Source: Myxococcus stipitatus (GTDB lineage Bacteria > Myxococcota > Myxococcia > Myxococcales > Myxococcaceae). From it: 64,000 nucleotides of DNA. The notes below the pieces were generated by a model. It made no database searches and was not told the DNA's origin. It saw only the letters and a list, made by a program, of their open reading frames with translations. This document shows, piece by piece, positions 62,432 through 64,000 of this stretch (positions within the stretch are counted from its first letter, which is position 1; each line of letters starts with the position of its first letter). A program made the position numbers and the translations under genes. Location of the stretch: contig NZ_CP102770.1 in NCBI RefSeq assembly GCF_038561935.1, positions 682,001-746,000 of the forward strand. Direction: 5' to 3'.

Positions 62432-64000
62432 GTGGCAGACGAGCGGCGGGACGTGGGGCAGGTCGAGTCCCCGGTACCGGTTCCCGAGACGAGCGCGGGC
62501 GGCCTGTCCTCCCGTGGTGCGTCGTCATCATCCCCCGACAGCGCGGCGTCGATGGCGCGGCGGCTCCAGGTATTGGAGGGGCTGCTCAGCGAGGTGGTGT
62601 TTCAACTCGACGCGCAGGGACGTGTCACCTACCTGGGCCCGGGCTGGGAGAAGCTGACCGGCTCATTGGGCGCGGTGTTTCACGGGCACCTGCTGGTGGA
62701 GGCCGTGCACCCGGTGGACCGCGCCGCGGCGCGCGTGCTGTTGGAGTCGGTGGCGGGGCAGCAGCTTCCGGAGGCCCGCCGGGAGATTCGCCTGGCCGTG
62801 GGCGATGACGCGCGCTGGGTGGTGCTGTCCGCGCGCGGTGTGCCCGGCGTGCCCGGGGAGGTGGTGGGCTCGCTGCTGGACATCGACTCGCGCCGCCGCG
62901 CCGAGGAGGCCGTCGCCACGCGTGAGCGGTATCTGGAGACGATGGTGGAGGTCCAGCGGCGGATGATGCCGCACCAGTTCCCCCGGGACTTGTATGCCTC
63001 CGTGGTGGAGCCCCTGGGCCGCGTCTCCGCCGCCAGCCGTGTCTACGTATTCGAGATGCACTACGGCCCGGACGGCGTGCTGCTCGCCTCGCAGCGCGCG
63101 GAGTGGTGCGAGCCGGGGATTCCTCCCAACCTGGAGGACCCGAACATGCACGGCCTGCCGTTCATGGAGGCCCTGCGGCCGGAGCAGTCCTCGGCGCTGA
63201 TGCGCGGCGAGCCCGTGCAGGCGCTGCCTCGAGGCTTCACGCCCACCCTCGCGCCCATGCTGGAAGCGCAGGGCGTCCGCTCCGTGCTGCTCCTGCCCGT
63301 CCATGTGCACGGGCAGCTCTTCGGCGTCATCGGCTTCGACAACTGCCGTGAGGCGCGGCCCTGGGGACCCATCGAGGTCAACCTGCTGTCGGGCGCGGCG
63401 GGCACGCTGTCGCTGGCGCTGGAGCAGCGCACGGACCAGGCGCTGCGCGTGCGCACGGAGACGACGCTCCGGCGCACCGAGGCCGGCGTCCACCTGCTCA
63501 TCGAGGCCTTCCCGGACCCGGTGATGGTGCACGTGGGGGACGGGGTGTTGTTGTCGGTGAACCCCGCGTTGGTGCAGTACCTGGGCTACCGCGACGCCTC
63601 GGAGATGCTGGGCCGTCACGTGCTGGAGCTGGTGCGCGAGGAGGACCGGAGCGCGGCGCAGCTCTACCTGGGGCAGGCGCTGGAGGGGAAGCGGGCGGCG
63701 CGCGCGGTGGAGGTGCCGCTGGTGCGCCGCGACGGAGAGACCGTCGTCGCGGACCTGGTGACGCTGGCCGTCGTGTTCGACGGAGCGCCCGCGTGGGTGA
63801 CCATCGCGCGCGACTACACGGAGCGCAAGCGCACCCAGGCGCAGATGATGCTCGCCGACCGCATGGCCTCCATGGGCCTGCTCGCCGCGGGCATCGCGCA
63901 CGAGCTCAACAACCCGCTCGCCTACGTGTTGTCCAACCTGGAGTACCTCCACTCCACGCTGGGCCCGCGCGCGCGGCCGCTGTCACCCGACGACATGGTG
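62432..64000 (+). CDS. PAS/GAF sensor histidine kinase (partial, 3' end outside window)
   Basis: 523 codons visible, open at the window edge. Order: PAS-like region (about 45-165, EVVFQLDAQGRVTYLGPGW; ends SLLDIDSRRRAEEAV), GAF (175-345: RVSAASRVYVFEMHYG, SVLLLPVHVHGQLFGVIGFDNCREARPW), second PAS (355-465, ending WVTIARDYTERKRTQA), then the HisKA start MLADRMASMGLLAAGIAHELNNPLAYVLSNL with the phosphoacceptor His. The ATPase domain is beyond the edge. GTG 62432 is set by GGAGG five bases upstream; an ATG at 62345 is possible but less likely. No membrane helix is seen. Confidence 0.88.
   Translation, partial: MADERRDVGQVESPVPVPETSAGGLSSRGASSSSPDSAASMARRLQVLEGLLSEVVFQLDAQGRVTYLGPGWEKLTGSLGAVFHGHLLVEAVHPVDRAAARVLLESVAGQQLPEARREIRLAVGDDARWVVLSARGVPGVPGEVVGSLLDIDSRRRAEEAVATRERYLETMVEVQRRMMPHQFPRDLYASVVEPLGRVSAASRVYVFEMHYGPDGVLLASQRAEWCEPGIPPNLEDPNMHGLPFMEALRPEQSSALMRGEPVQALPRGFTPTLAPMLEAQGVRSVLLLPVHVHGQLFGVIGFDNCREARPWGPIEVNLLSGAAGTLSLALEQRTDQALRVRTETTLRRTEAGVHLLIEAFPDPVMVHVGDGVLLSVNPALVQYLGYRDASEMLGRHVLELVREEDRSAAQLYLGQALEGKRAARAVEVPLVRRDGETVVADLVTLAVVFDGAPAWVTIARDYTERKRTQAQMMLADRMASMGLLAAGIAHELNNPLAYVLSNLEYLHSTLGPRARPLSPDDMV

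Overview
The window is about 70% GC and almost wholly coding, with short intergenic gaps. It looks like a chromosome segment from a fruiting myxobacterium of the Cystobacterineae (Myxococcus / Corallococcus / Pyxidicoccus type). Supporting signs are a DUF2378 protein, a SitA-like (TIGR02269-type) polymorphic lipoprotein, many outer-membrane lipoproteins, several Ser/Thr kinases and sensor kinases, two sigma-54 enhancer-binding proteins, and a sigma-54-driven small RNA candidate resembling Pxr. No rRNA, tRNA, CRISPR array, insertion sequence or prophage was seen.

Layout. 1-1.6 kb: DUF2378 and an esterase (minus strand) and a 64-residue protein. 1.7-6 kb: an exported cluster of a helix-hairpin-helix/beta-barrel protein, a triple lamin-tail lipoprotein and a thermonuclease-fold lipoprotein. 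6.2-16.7 kb: a PAS sensor kinase, an anchored protein, an ArsC-like phosphatase, DUF4173, TonB-like and PilT-like proteins, DUF1579, an unknown protein and a cupin. 16.9-21.4 kb: an accessory island with an EVE-nucleoside phosphorylase-Ser/Thr kinase fusion, divergent from a SitA-like toxin and its putative immunity gene. 21.5-23.9 kb: DUF1254/DUF1214, GNAT and VOC proteins. 24.1-34.9 kb: a co-directional operon resembling E. coli yfaP-T-A-S-Q, containing an alpha-2-macroglobulin with a thioester motif and a protein combining HELAH, transpeptidase and SpoIID motifs. 34.9-38.3 kb: a serine hydrolase / OmpR regulator / histidine kinase operon preceded by an OmpR-like box. 38.5-44.8 kb: an M43 protease, a DUF4142 protein, a lipoprotein, a betaine/choline-type ABC importer and heme A synthase. 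45.0-48.2 kb: the Pxr-like small RNA and a very large enhancer-binding protein. 48.4-57.6 kb: a coiled-coil membrane protein, an aldehyde dehydrogenase, an FHA-GAF enhancer-binding protein, two Cys-rich lipoproteins, and a PEGA-domain kinase with its partner. 57.7-64 kb: a small membrane protein, ExbD, a PAP2 phosphatase, a lipoprotein, a histone-deacetylase-family protein, a hexapeptide acyltransferase and an open-ended sensor kinase.

How the parts may work together. The alpha-2-macroglobulin operon reads as an envelope-defence unit: a bait protein that traps incoming proteases, coupled to peptidoglycan-active partners. The 16.9-21.4 kb island joins a probable anti-invader sensor/effector fusion to a kin-discrimination toxin-immunity pair. 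The small RNA lies between heme A synthase and an enhancer-binding protein that could control it. All functions are read from motifs and gene order; no database search was possible.
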